This document shows, one piece after another, positions 34,301-38,879 of a DNA stretch of 64,000 nucleotides. Positions within the stretch are counted from its first letter, which is position 1, and each line of letters begins with the position of its first letter. The translations under genes and the position numbers were made by a program. This DNA is from Micropterix aruncella (Eukaryota; Arthropoda; Insecta; Lepidoptera; Micropterigidae), in contig OX155973.1 of assembly GCA_944548615.1 (NCBI GenBank), forward strand, positions 21,337,728 through 21,401,727, written 5' to 3'. Below the pieces are notes generated by a model. That model made no database searches. It worked only from the letters and a program-made list of their open reading frames with translations, and was not told the DNA's origin.

Positions 34301-37300
34301 TAAACTGGCCGTCGATCTCGAAGGGTTTCAGCTAGTTATTATTTTATTTTAATAAAGGATACCATATAGGTGTGTTTAGAGCGCCATCTATAATGCGCCG
34401 TCATACTACCATGCCACAAACGCCGCCATATTGAACTTAAAAGAAAACTAATCAATGTTAGAAACTATGAGTGCTATCAACACATTGTATTTTGTAGTAA
34501 AATCCTAGCTGTTAAAACGTAGTACTACACTGAGCAGTGTGTCTAATACGCTATATAATCAATGGCTAGGGTGTCAATATAACCTAACTTAACCCACAGG
34601 AATTCCTAAAAGTCGACGCCTCTCAAGTCAGACGATTATAAAAATCCTCATATGTGTCCAATTGGGAGCTAACGGGCCCATGATGAGGTGGCCACGATGA
34701 CCCATGTGTTCAGGGTCGGTCACACTCACGGGTCAACACCCATCCGATGGCCTCCACGCATGGGGTGCGAACCTGGGTAGGACACTGGGTCAACCAGTCT
34801 CCCCTGGGAATCAAACCTCTGGCGCTCCTGGACGGTCTGCGCACCGAGCGGCGCAAGCCAATCGATTGTGCTCTCCGACTAACAGTCGGGGGAGTCTGGG
34901 AACTGTATTGTTTCCTATAGAGCAGGGGTGGTTGCCTACCTTACGGCGACTGCTCTTGAAATGACCATTGGCCATCCGATCCCGGTTCAGAGTCGGGTAA
35001 AGGACGCCTTGGTCCGCGATAGATTCGGTGTACACGGTTTCACCGCTTCGTAAGGGAGAGGACCGCGCAAGCGACCTCGAACTCGGAACCAATCGAGAGA
35101 CCGGAGAAATCTGGTCACAATTGGAAGCAAGGGCGCGAGTGTGGTAAAGGCGTTGGTCTCTTGCAGGTTGTGGCGTAGCTAGACGTCGGATTTGTAATGT
35201 CCAAAGTCTTCTACGCTCAATGCACGGTCGATAGAACAATGAATCGTTAAAACGTCCTGCGGTGACGGGTTCGCCCGTTGTGGTTGACATCTCAATATGT
35301 GTCCAATTCATTTGTACTAGATATGAAGAATATGAAACAGAGTACTGCGATAAGCCCGTTTGAAATTGCTTGTCACAGGAGCGTCTCTTCTCTTATATTG
35401 TGCAAACTTTGAAATACATGCAATTTAGCTAACACTGGCATTTTTTTTTTAATTAACTACCTACAGCCGATAGTTGTTTATGATAGTTGATTTAAGAAAC
35501 TAACTTAAACTGCCGCCATATGAATTGTTTGAAATTTATGTATTATCGGAAGATTTTTCATTTATCAAAAAAAAAACTTCTAGATTCGATCATTTTAACC
35601 CTTCAGGCCCCGCGACTTCGATATCACAGTCAAACTGAGGGTAAACCGCGAGTCGCGGGGCCTGAAGGGTTAATGCTAAATCTGACAGGAAATAGTGTCA
35701 GACATGCAATATTTCATGACATATAAAATTTAAGAATTCATAGTGTAAAAAAAAAACTTTTTTTTCTCTTTAGGATAGTTTTAAAAAAGTAGATTTTAAA
35801 AAAACTAACTTAACCTACCAAAGTGAATGGGTCTGACTCTTCGTTGAATGCCTATGTCTCGCTTATTTATTGAGGTTGAATAAAGATTATTGCAGATTGG
35901 GAATCAGCGTGATAAATATAGTCGGGTGAAGTTAAACAACGTAGAATGGGTTCCGATTATTTTGAAAACAATTGTTTAAAAAAAGACCAATTGTTTTTTT
36001 TAAAAAAATAACAACCTACCACAATGTAAGTGTTTGACACTTCTATAAAAGCCTATATCTCGCTTAAAATAAATGCATTACAGGTTCCTTCCTTAAAAAA
36101 AAAAAACCTATTATACATAAATAACTTATCTTAACCTTAATAGTTAAACTAACTTAACTATTATTTTTTTTAACTTACTCAACATACCGAAACATATGGG
36201 TTTGGGCCAAATAAAGATTTTATTAGAGGTCAAATAAAGATTATTTCAGATTCGGAATCAGCACGGTGAATACAGTCGGATGATGTTAAAAAATCAACAA
36301 CGAAGAACGGGTTCCGACCCAGTGGCATAGTGGTTAGGTCGCCTGATCTTCTGTAAAGTTCTGGGTTCGATTCCCGGCCGGGTTAACATTTTCCGTTGGG
36401 ATAAAATTAACGGAATTGCATTTAATTTCTGTCGATCGAATGCAACAACAAGACACACAATCACACATGTCGCAAGCAAACATACATATAAAATCTTGGT
36501 ATTATTGCAGTATAGGTATAATAAAATAAATACAAACGGAGCTGCCATGGAATTCACCGACCGGAGTCGGGCCCATCATAATACTATTTTTTTTTACACT
36601 TCTGGGGGGTGAGCAGTGGATTCCGGACTTACGAACCGGCTGTGGTAGGTTTAGGACAGCTGTCTTGCCACATGTGAGCGTTCACCTTGCCACCCATTCA
36701 CTCCCCCTTCGAAGCCATAGAATTTGAGATGCGCAAATCGCAGTTTTAGATAATTTTTCTAAGAAAGAGTTGATTATTTTTCTGGAAAGGCCAAGATCTT
36801 TAAAGAGGTGAAATAGAGATTTAGCTGGCAGGCCACGAGCGCCAACTTCCACCGCGTGAAGGTGAACAGTGAAGCCGTTCCGGGTTACGGCATTTGCAAG
36901 ATCATGGTATTTATTTAATTTGTACTCGTGGTCTTTTGGGATATTTGATTCCCATGGAACAGTTAATTCTACGATAAGAGCCACCTTCCGAGATAGAGAG
37001 TAAAGAGTTATATCTGGACGGAGGGCTGTGCATCCGAGACTTTCAGGGAATTTATACTGCTTAGAGACCGAATCAACCTCCAGAATCCAATCTGTAGCTT
37101 TCTCGATTATTGAGAAAGGTTTTGTAGTTAAATGTTTTTTGCCTTTAGAGCCATCCCGCACAAACTGTATTGGGGGTTTGGAGGATACTGTCAAACCCTT
37201 GTTGGCACGAGCCACTGAGAGACTAATTACCTCGCGAATAACAGCGAGAACTTTGTCATGGCGGTAAGTGTACCGTCCTTGATCTAAGGCCACCTTGCAG

Positions 37301-38073
37301 CCAGCTAGAATGTGCCTAGCTGTGCAAGGGGTATTGCTACAGAGGGGACAAGAACTCTTCTAGATTGTTGATTCCGAATCTGCAATAATCTTTATTTGGT
37401 CTCAATAAATAAGCGAGATATAGGCATTCAAAGAAGCGCCAAACCCATACGTTTTGGTAGGTTAAGTATTATTTTTTTAATAATACATAAACACCTATTT
37501 GGCGTTGGTTAGATGAGTATTTGATTCTTTGTATGTAAATTAGTTTTTTTTGTCTCAAAATTTTATATGTCCAAAGCTTTTTTCTTTCACATTTAGCGTT
37601 ACAATGATTGAATCTAGTAGCATTTCTTCATGTTTTCGATTTTTGAGAAAGGTTCCTATACTGCAATAATTCCAAAAACTTCATAGTAGAGTTGGTTGGA
37701 AGAGATTGTCGTATGAAAATAAACCCGCCCATTGCGAAATTTCACAATAAAGGGTATAAACAAACAAACAAACAAGGTTCCTAATGCAGTAATAATACCT
37801 CTCGCTTATTTACAAGAGATAAAACAAACATTTTTTACTGATTCGGAATCAGTGTGATGAATACGGTGAGGCGACATTAAAACATCGTCAATATTGTTTG
37901 CTAGACTGCTTAAAAACCTAAACTTTAATGGAGAATAAAAGGAAAATAATGGTAACCTTAATCGCCGTGCAAAAAGTAAACATGTCCACGTATTCTCCGT
38001 TCACTCCATCGGCGCCCTCCACGGCGCACTTGCAAACACGGCAACACTTAAAATATTTATCTATTCTATTCAT
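10156..38073 (-). CDS. ZAD-C2H2 zinc-finger protein, 7 coding exons (whole gene)
   Basis: Predicted nuclear DNA-binding protein of 427 residues, assembled from seven minus-strand exons (1284 coding bases). An N-terminal ZAD domain uses C11/C14 (exon 1) and C51/C54 (exon 2). A lysine/arginine-rich stretch (about residues 127-142) may act as a nuclear localisation signal. Eight C2H2 fingers follow: C181-H202, C210-H230, C238-H258, C265-H285, C293-H313, C321-H341, C349-H369 and C377-H398, all with C-x2-C-x12-H spacing. Fingers 2, 4, 5 and 7 are split by introns, and joining the predicted exons restores the 12-residue spacing each time, which strongly supports the model. ZAD domains are known to dimerise in insect transcription factors. 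The target is unknown. The tail is short and acidic-basic and ends at TAA 10156-10158. The gene spans 27.9 kb because its introns are full of transposons. UTR limits are not resolved. Confidence 0.9.
10454..11255. mobile_element. TIR element carrying a 26-bp minisatellite
   Basis: The termini GGGCATTCAAGTATTACATA (left) and the reverse complement of the right end (GGGACGTTTAAGAAATACGT) align over about 30 bp, sharing AACGCAATTT. It lies in intron 6 of the zinc-finger gene, about 100 bp upstream of exon 7. The centre is a tandem repeat. Confidence 0.55.
10736..11013. repeat. 26-bp minisatellite (~10.5 copies)
   Basis: Unit ATGTTATTTACAATCATACA plus TATTCA (26 bp), with point variants between units. 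The translated frames through it are artefacts of the repeat. Confidence 0.9.
11262..11505 (+). pseudogene. mariner-like transposase fragment
   Basis: Frames read TVTAGWYVNRCLPSVLEKV, then HHDNAPA, and after a frameshift FLNTVNIELMG...PYSPDLAPCDF. This is the order of the second and third catalytic Asp motifs of mariner transposases. Only this part remains; it then runs into dispersed repeat Q. Confidence 0.65.
11490..11790 (+). repeat. Dispersed repeat family Q, copy 2
   Basis: Same core as 7965-8205 (GATTGAGCTGAAATTTGGCA ... GCACGCTAGTCATACTTCAA ... GGCCGAAACCACATTGTGAA). It starts with AGGGAAAGTATTGTGAACGC, which also ends the inverted copy at 24955-25215. Confidence 0.7.
11945..12191 (+). 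mobile_element. piggyBac-type TTAA MITE, family 1, copy 2
   Basis: TTAA at 11945-11948 and 12188-12191. Starts with a diverged form of the family terminus (GCTTCAGGCCTCGGCCCCTC) and ends GGCCAATTGGGGCTCTAGGGG. No coding sequence. Confidence 0.65.
12445..12640. repeat. G-rich block 2
   Basis: Dense G runs on the plus strand between about 12446 and 12602, then CATGCCGGAAGAGTCTTGAAGT. Related to 9645-9775 and 33770-34045. Open frames on the C-rich strand are compositional. Confidence 0.5.
12814..12962 (+). mobile_element. Unclassified retroelement, short diverged copy
   Basis: About 150 bp resembling one end of 2018-2690 (TTGGCGTAGCCTGACTGTGG ... ACTTCCTGAAGTGGCGGGTT). Flanked by GATTGCCATGGAG / GATTGCCACGGAG (12802, 12963), a 13-bp repeat with one mismatch. 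Confidence 0.5.
13025..13500 (+). pseudogene. Decayed LINE RT C-terminus
   Basis: Broken frames read KAYVRPILEYRYQLW, KDVDVLEKVQRRTTKMP and LGLTTLKQ..QRG. A closely related piece lies at 45135-45510. Several stops. It lies in intron 6 just downstream of exon 6. Confidence 0.6.
13576..13754 (-). CDS. ZAD-ZNF gene exon 6 (fingers 5-7)
   Basis: 179 bases, acceptor TTTCAG, donor GTAAGT, ending in phase 0. It encodes H309/H313 of finger 5, a canonical SGERPY linker, finger 6 (C321-H341) and the Cys pair of finger 7 (C349, C352). Joining to exon 7 gives the 12-residue spacing GKDFADLGSLKR before H365. Confidence 0.92.
14078..14172 (-). CDS. ZAD-ZNF gene exon 5 (fingers 4-5)
   Basis: 95 bases, acceptor TTTTACAG, donor GTAAGG. 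It carries the His half of finger 4 (H281, H285), the linker TGLKPHL and the Cys pair of finger 5 (C293, C296). The 3-prime exon end and donor are duplicated just inside the next intron (about 14025-14060), where the GT has become AT. Confidence 0.9.
14285..14420 (-). pseudogene. LINE knuckle fragment (same family as 41959-43600)
   Basis: Minus-strand frame reads LNKHMYNLKLRDMKMCRFCQ, nearly the LNKHMFNLKLKDTKLCRFCQ of the LINE at 43171-43515. Only the C-terminal knuckle survives. A C/G homopolymer patch (14263-14284) adjoins it. Confidence 0.65.
14849..15378. repeat. ~120-bp tandem repeat (4-5 units)
   Basis: Units start with CTGATGATGRAGYCGGAAGA at about 14853, 14973, 15093 and 15213, and a diverged one at about 15333. 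The three central units are almost identical. A partial unit resumes after 15872, so the Penelope-like insertion split the array. Confidence 0.9.
15391..15860. mobile_element. Short Penelope-like element with inverted termini
   Basis: 470 bp consisting of two inverted arms (15391-15566 and about 15632-15830) around a 65-bp centre. The arms and centre match the ends of 48927-50197, so this is an internally deleted relative. Flanked by the 12-bp duplication TATCATATCATA (15379-15390, 15861-15872). Each arm contains a hammerhead-like motif. Confidence 0.8.
16355..16520 (-). CDS. ZAD-ZNF gene exon 4 (fingers 2-4)
   Basis: 166 bases after a CGTAG acceptor, with donor GTATGA. The first two bases complete a Gly codon with exon 3. 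It encodes the His half of finger 2 (H226, H230), all of finger 3 (C238-H258) and the Cys pair of finger 4 (C265, C268). It ends in phase 2, and with exon 5 rebuilds DKSFENWQALKT between C268 and H281, exactly 12 residues. Confidence 0.9.
16590..16656 (+). pseudogene. LINE-X reverse transcriptase, piece 1 (YADD box)
   Basis: Reads QMYTYADDTSLFACDTDIN, the RT catalytic YADD motif. The coding sense resumes at 17646 after a MITE. Three pieces (this one, 17646-18046, 19383-19752) make one degenerate LINE. Confidence 0.75.
16653..17645 (-). mobile_element. piggyBac-type TTAA MITE, family 1, copy 3 (interrupted)
   Basis: Inverted copy with TTAA at 16653-16656 and 17642-17645. Its left part (to 16908) matches 6328-6564 reversed. 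Its end (GGGGCCGAGGCCTAAAGGG) is separated by a LINE insertion with a GGGGCCGAG duplication. Confidence 0.7.
16909..17622 (-). mobile_element. LINE 3-prime fragment with RNase H (I/R1/LOA group)
   Basis: Open frame 16991-17611 (minus) reads the end of an RNase H domain (WIKGHSNSRGNDAADELARK), then the C-terminal arm and Cys/His knuckle (CRACMEAEETTKHILLDC). The 3-prime tail is (ACTA)n. Duplication GGGGCCGAG at 16900-16908 and 17623-17631. The RT and most of the RNase H are missing by 5-prime truncation. The remaining frame is uninterrupted, so it is fairly young. Confidence 0.8.
17646..18046 (+). pseudogene. LINE-X reverse transcriptase, piece 2
   Basis: Continues piece 1: LQHDFNKIQEWAHNNG, then KKTKVMHI..., then RYLGLTINKKFNWEVHINNI, typical of the region after the YADD box. 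Stops and a frameshift are present. Interrupted at 18046 by the mariner. Confidence 0.7.
18047..19380 (+). mobile_element. mariner transposon, both ends present
   Basis: 1334 bp with perfect 27-bp terminal inverted repeats starting CGAGGGCAATTCAGAAACTA and TA duplications (18045-18046, 19381-19382). It contains one transposase frame. Only a single in-frame stop spoils it. Confidence 0.95.
18193..19281 (+). pseudogene. mariner transposase, one internal stop (TAA 18619-18621)
   Basis: About 360 codons, the usual mariner length. The N-terminal helix-turn-helix region (RAVIRFFTAKGYSAAAIHRE) is followed by WVPKILTDHHK, the family WVPHEL-type motif. The TAA follows directly, and the frame resumes at MASALNFL. 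Catalytic motifs are TGDKTW (Asp 1), LHDNARPH (Asp 2) and SPDLAPSDYHLF (Asp 3), with exactly 34 residues between Asp 2 and Asp 3 (DD34D). The start could be 18193 or the Met at 18208. The two halves could be translated only by readthrough, so the copy is probably inactive. Confidence 0.93.
19383..19752 (+). pseudogene. LINE-X reverse transcriptase, piece 3 (C-terminus)
   Basis: Resumes after the mariner and ends with QIQNERLLIPPFRNLYGERR, then LIPHIFNKIPLHLKTFKKCT, a typical non-LTR RT C-terminus before a 3-prime UTR. Stops occur in the first half. Confidence 0.65.
19760..20320. other. Intronic stretch without recognisable gene
   Basis: AT-rich, probably partly the LINE-X 3-prime UTR. At 20176-20225 the word GAGCTGCCATG is repeated several times, resembling the 3-prime end of the RLE LINE that starts next door. 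Confidence 0.4.
20322..23917 (-). mobile_element. RLE-type LINE, apparently full-length copy
   Basis: About 3.6 kb on the minus strand in intron 3 of the zinc-finger gene. It has a 5-prime UTR of roughly 70 bp, one ORF, a short 3-prime UTR and an AATAAATAC-type (TTTA)n tail. The 5-prime end touches the 3-prime tail of a second, truncated copy. This copy is the reference for eight or more fragments in the window. Confidence 0.9.
20477..23845 (-). CDS. LINE ORF: C2H2 finger, reverse transcriptase, restriction-like endonuclease
   Basis: Open for 1122 codons from 23845 (after TGA 23846-23848) to 20477. The first ATG is only at 23545 (1022 residues). Between 23845 and 23545 the frame encodes a C2H2 finger (23614-23680: CLICGKQYKRLAWLNKHIAGH, C-x2-C-x12-H-x3-H), so translation probably starts upstream, perhaps at a non-AUG codon. 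RT motifs include GSTPGPDGIPYLVYK, ARPIALTDTVAK, QKGFMRGVSGCLEH, LFQGCCLSPTIFN and FADDLTF (about residue 471 from the ATG). After the thumb comes a C-x2-C-x8-H-x4-C knuckle (about 799) and the endonuclease core RPDITLYS...LIVELTVPWE (about 910). This architecture is that of the R2/NeSL/Utopia group. It is intact, so possibly active. Confidence 0.92.
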   Translation of the reverse strand, partial: KNASGRWPCKPDPIIYKAKKKKKEICPQAAYQGGRIHATPVETPNNDTAKTTPDLACLICGKQYKRLAWLNKHIAGHDDSDAARQCLKPSQGVTDRVEPHMSLDSTSARSLSPDRSPLPAQIVSFPPLKFPSLAKEDWEFHNNNLTSILDHSVNRNAPASVQLSSFQVAVHEYFSGVYPKSTHVDPVHRENAFKAKLRRQKRLLRRQLREAKKAGDKALCHNFSRAYRSILKLIQSVATQNDKRKAAFLKSKEEARFDKNRFNYSKTVLSAAKGKIQIPEDMATEYFSTTYEDPMRLHNYSPPPGITPPPLPTVAFASQPPSLDEILNQVKRKPSGSTPGPDGIPYLVYKKCPCLLQYLGSIFRNIWNSGVVPQNFGRATVILIPKVPVYTGPKDARPIALTDTVAKIFFSIVHTRMSEFMHRNEYLGVSVQKGFMRGVSGCLEHNSLLAAAIKDARQHERQINVCWLDLENAFGSVRHSLLHFALRWYNFPPVVRDIVASYYNCLTFHVKTQEWTTRSIPYSIGLFQGCCLSPTIFNIVFNILLESLSQFDRKWGYRFKTDGQYTSSCLAFADDLTFITRSPKQLSLLLQKVELFCDWSGCIKVKPSKCFCLGLARMGTKFTSYDPKLVYKGSNISLIDPNNHFKFLGRKITHQGKDVSGDHVIEHFKSCLAKIDALLISGPRKAWIYDNYLTSHLSWPFLIYDFTKTQLSRLDALVTASLKSWLSLAKPADPSTLFRSKQNFGLALKLPSLLYANSRITKNSILCNSKDPAISKHVISGCSDSNELQARVDFHKRFLTGISQNGTGLGYGSTTTSDVDLKKSLFRGDYDSKSMAHAIGLQCQNDWTTIGDFCIPPPMHWKVMLYDWTPEMLKFYLNAFQHTLPDPSNLARWSFAEDSSCPLCSNTPCTARHILAGCKVALDQGRYTYRHDKVLAVIREVISLSVARANKGLTVSSKPPIQFVRDGSKGKKHLTTKPFSIIEKATDWILEVDSVSKQYKFPESLGCTALRPDITLYSLSRKVALIVELTVPWESNIPKDHEYKLNKYHDLANAVTRNGFTVHLHAVEVGARGLPAKSLFHLFKDLGLSRKIINSFLEKLSKTAICASQILWLRRGSEWVAR
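23918..24520 (-). mobile_element. RLE-type LINE, truncated copy B, head-to-tail with full-length copy
   Basis: The last ~600 bp of the LINE. The open frame from about 24520 down to 24074 covers the endonuclease region. It is almost identical to 20322-20930 and its tail joins directly to the 5-prime end of the full-length copy at 23917/23918. Its own 5-prime end stops in the endonuclease coding region. Confidence 0.9.
24521..24595. repeat. hAT-like terminal sequence remnant
   Basis: The minus strand reads TAGTGATGCACCGAATGCTC, then CGAATATT repeats. TAGTGATGCACCGA is a familiar hAT terminal motif. The other end was not found, so this may be the element into which the tandem LINE inserted. Confidence 0.4.
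24955..25215 (-). repeat. Dispersed repeat family Q, copy 3
   Basis: Inverse of 11490-11790. It carries ATGCCTGCATACCAAATTTC and ACAATGTGGTTTCGGCCCAA. It lies in intron 3, 350-700 bp downstream of exon 3 in the gene's sense... (plus coordinates just below 25339). Confidence 0.65.
25339..25668 (-). CDS. ZAD-ZNF gene exon 3 (basic linker, finger 1, start of finger 2)
   Basis: 330 bases between a TTTTCAG acceptor and a GTAATA donor (phase 1 at both ends). It encodes a basic run rich in KK/KR pairs, then a 16-residue segment (PISKKKVEKKLYECPV) present twice in tandem, then finger 1 (C181, C184, H197, H202) and the C210/C213 pair of finger 2. The duplication is 48 bp in the DNA, so the frame is kept. 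The first copy of the segment lacks the second Cys and cannot be a finger. Confidence 0.88.
25736..26153 (-). pseudogene. RLE-type LINE, old diverged copy C
   Basis: Fragments of the LINE knuckle region (DPSNLSRWSYSEDNLCSLCT...CTARHIFA), with an internal insertion at about 25800-25890 that duplicates ATATGTCTAGCTGTGC-like words. It sits in intron 2, upstream of exon 3. A younger copy has inserted at its end (26154). Confidence 0.75.
26154..27369 (-). mobile_element. RLE-type LINE, truncated copy D
   Basis: Covers the knuckle and endonuclease region. Frames 26300-26824 and 26805-27311 together read the ORF end with a frameshift near 26815. A 42-bp tandem duplication at about 26416-26500 repeats the peptide around RGLPAKSVFHLFKD. 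The 5-prime side near 27180-27260 is scrambled (GGATCC-rich). A short MITE follows at 27370. Confidence 0.85.
27370..27501. mobile_element. 132-bp MITE with TA duplication
   Basis: TIRs GGGCTCGATTGCGTTTCTTT and the inverse AAAGAAACGCAACCGGGCCC, flanked by TA (27368-27369, 27502-27503). Comparison with other LINE copies (CACTTATTACGTGCTTCG) shows it interrupts LINE copy D. This points to a Tc1/mariner-type nonautonomous element. Confidence 0.7.
27545..27858 (-). mobile_element. TTAA MITE family 2, copy A
   Basis: TTAA ends (27545-27548, 27855-27858). Termini CCCCTTGAGTATGATACGAC and ...TTTACTCCAAGGG. The ATGATACGACCARATCTG word is repeated in tandem near one end. Copies B (30021-30290) and C (31148-31461) are inverted relative to it. 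Confidence 0.8.
28274..28564 (+). pseudogene. Trypsin-like serine protease C-terminal fragment
   Basis: About 96 codons reading VDLIDQPICRRLY, then DDQLCAGSLEGGQDSC, then GGDSGGPL with the catalytic Ser, and ending PGIYTAVMSHVK. This is the last part of a clip-type (snake/easter-like) S1A protease. The His and Asp of the catalytic triad lie in upstream exons that are absent. The sequence is continuous with no intron signal. The frame stops exactly where the CLIP segment begins. Confidence 0.85.
28534..28886 (+). pseudogene. CLIP domain and Thr/Pro-rich linker
   Basis: Frame 28534-28690 reads CEINGILGVCLPPENCP...QFC...TVCC, the six-Cys CLIP pattern found at the N-terminus of insect clip proteases. 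After a frameshift near 28690 the linker continues as EDKSNNASSTSPPTTTTTNK... to a stop at 28886. Here CLIP follows the protease end, whereas in a normal protein it precedes the protease, so the order is permuted. Confidence 0.75.
29685..30814. mobile_element. Second hAT element adjoining the first
   Basis: Ends CATAGGTTCTCAACC and ...GTTTAGAACCTATG, flanked by the same octamer CTATAGAG (29677-29684, 30815-30822). The interior is AT-rich, with a TTAA MITE at 30021-30290 inserted. No transposase frame remains. Confidence 0.7.
30021..30290 (+). mobile_element. TTAA MITE family 2, copy B
   Basis: 270 bp between TTAA 30021-30024 and 30287-30290. Starts CCCTTGGAGTAAATGGGTAT. It lacks the tandem ATGATACGACC word of copies A and C. 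Nested in the hAT element 29685-30814. Confidence 0.8.
31148..31461 (+). mobile_element. TTAA MITE family 2, copy C
   Basis: 314 bp between TTAA 31148-31151 and 31458-31461, nearly identical to copy A reversed. It lies about 55 bp from the end of exon 2, within intron 2. A (TAAA)n run sits between it and the exon donor. Confidence 0.8.
31517..31715 (-). CDS. ZAD-ZNF gene exon 2 (second half of ZAD, acidic linker)
   Basis: 199 bases after a TTTCAG acceptor, ending at donor GTAATT (31515-31516) in phase 1. It encodes C51-x2-C54 of the ZAD and its helical end (...FIKRCRTTDEELRAYF), then an acidic Asp/Glu/Asn linker. The leftover G plus the first two bases of exon 3 make an Asp codon. Confidence 0.87.
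32245..33024 (+). mobile_element. LINE 3-prime fragment (I/R1/LOA group) inside mariner relic
   Basis: Frame 32658-32930 reads KVIGTMTGHCLLNKHLFTIG, then CRGCMEEEETPQHVLMEC, the C-terminal knuckle. The tail is AAACTAAACTAACTAAACT. Target duplication ATGATATCCCACA (32232-32244, 33025-33037). A TIR element interrupts it at about 32350-32662. Confidence 0.8.
32350..32662. mobile_element. TIR element, short inverted copy of 14696-15947
   Basis: AACACGCTTTTAT at 32357 and ATAAAAGCGTGTT at about 32650. The interior is the reverse of 14700-14970, including the palindrome region GGTCGACCT, but only about one satellite unit is present. Confidence 0.75.
33770..34045. repeat. G-rich block 3
   Basis: Purine-rich, G-dominated plus strand from about 33786 to 34016, ending GTCTGCTTGCCGGGAATCAT. 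Similar to 9645-9775 and 12445-12640. The proline-rich minus-strand frame through it is compositional. Confidence 0.5.
34664..35294 (+). mobile_element. Unclassified 630-690-bp retroelement, copy 2
   Basis: 631 bp with the exact 14-bp duplication ATATGTGTCCAATT (34650-34663, 35295-35308). Same orientation and near-complete match to 2018-2690. No poly-A tail. The two ends show no clear inverted repeat. It lies in intron 1. Confidence 0.75.
35595..35673. mobile_element. 79-bp minimal piggyBac-type MITE
   Basis: TTAA ends with a perfect 23-bp terminal inverted repeat (CCCTTCAGGCCCCGCGACT after TTAA) around a 33-bp centre. Flanking sequence TTCGATCATTTT / TGCTAAATCTGA is joined without the MITE at about 59135-59160. 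Confidence 0.8.
35835..36312 (+). repeat. Local repeat family Z (two copies)
   Basis: Words AATAAAGATTATTGCAGATT, CGGAATCAGCG and GAATGGGTTCCGA recur here (35880-35962 and 36200-36312) and at 37365-37445 (inverted), 37835-37900, 40885-40980 and 44390-44515. The family is concentrated between 35.8 and 44.5 kb. Class unknown. Confidence 0.6.
36316..36384 (+). repeat. tRNA-Glu-like head of a SINE
   Basis: 69 bp that folds like a tRNA. The acceptor arm is GACCCAG/CCGGGTT with one mismatch, the A box is TGGCATAGTGGTTAGG, the TTC anticodon position matches tRNA-Glu, and the T arm is CTGGGTTCGATTCCCGG. The anticodon stem has mismatches. An unrelated 3-prime body follows to about 36520, so it is a SINE head, not a working tRNA gene. 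Confidence 0.7.
36521..37356 (-). mobile_element. RLE-type LINE, truncated copy E
   Basis: Open frame 36682-37293 covers the endonuclease (RPDITLYS...LIVELTVPWE) and is uninterrupted. It is nearly identical to the full-length copy. The 5-prime truncation at 37356 falls in the knuckle codons and abuts repeat Z. It lies in intron 1. Confidence 0.9.
37660..37790 (+). repeat. LINE 3-prime UTR relic
   Basis: GTAGAGTTGGTTGGAAGAGA, then CGCCCATTG and an (AAAC)n tail. I recognise this from 3-prime ends of lepidopteran LINEs. No coding part remains. Confidence 0.5.
37957..38073 (-). CDS. ZAD-ZNF gene exon 1 (start, first half of ZAD)
   Basis: Thirty-nine codons from ATG at 38071-38073 to a GT donor at 37955-37956 (phase 0). 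It encodes the first zinc pair of the ZAD domain, C11-x2-C14. Joining to exon 2 gives ...TAIK/IEHDDP..., as expected within a ZAD. No in-frame upstream ATG was found before the AT-rich region above 38074. The donor (AAG/GTTACC) is acceptable but not strong. Confidence 0.85.
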
Positions 38074-38469
38074 TGCGGTAATAAAACTATTCAAAACGGT
38101 CTAAACGATAAAATTATAGAAATAAAAGTACGTGAAAACGCTGCACAATGTTGACGTTTAATTTGACATTATTTTGACACAAACTCATTTATTTTGACAT
38201 CGACAGTTTTTTTTTATATTGTGGTTTGGATGTAAGTCGTTTATGCCAGGTATACACGAGCTTAGTAGTTAATGACAAATACTTACCAGTAATACTCGTA
38301 ACTATCCTGCTTAGTGATCGCGACAAGTAACCGTTTACATGTTGGTAAGAGGTATCAGTGCTGGCACATCTTAGCATTAGCCTTAGCGATTTTAGCATTA
38401 GCCAACATTCGAGCGCTTGTTCCCGACAGCGTGAAACAACAGAAAAAAAGTTGAGCTGTCATCATTCAT

Positions 38470-38870
38470 TTGACTGTTTTGTTTTTCGGGTTAGTGAAGT
38501 TTGATCGTGTTAGTGAAGTTGAAGTTATCCTTTTTGACGTGCAACGTCTTATAATTCGATGGAGCCGGCTGCACGCACGAAAAAACATGACTCATGCGGC
38601 GTTACCTCGCTCTGAGGCGTTCCATTTAAGGCTTGAAGTGCAAGCGAGAGCGCGGAACGAGCGACAAAGAGGCACAATCGGCCTCCGCGTTCGGCAGCGT
38701 TCGACATCTGTCTCTCTCCTACTTGAGTGAGCGATGCGTCCGCGTGGACAGCTGCTATACAATAATACATTTACATGTTTTCGTCAAGTATGAAGTGCAG
38801 TGAAAAGTGAATGTGGTGTCAATTGTTTATAACAACGATAATTGCGGCGATAAAGGTAATGATTCTTTCG
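38470..38870 (+). promoter_or_regulatory. Putative promoter/first exon, divergent from the ZAD gene
   Basis: A GC- and CpG-richer island in AT-rich surroundings between the ZAD gene start (38073, minus) and the ORF at 39612 (plus). A possible donor, GATAAAG/GTAATG, lies near 38857. A partly similar stretch (GAAAAAAGTTGAGCYGTCAT) occurs at 58825-58900, so part is repetitive. No core promoter motif stands out. This is inference from position and composition. Confidence 0.35.
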
Positions 38871-38879
38871 ATATTAAAT

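Noticed and set aside
36316..36384. Functional tRNA-Glu gene
   Set aside because: Anticodon stem mismatches and an attached non-tRNA body point to a SINE head.
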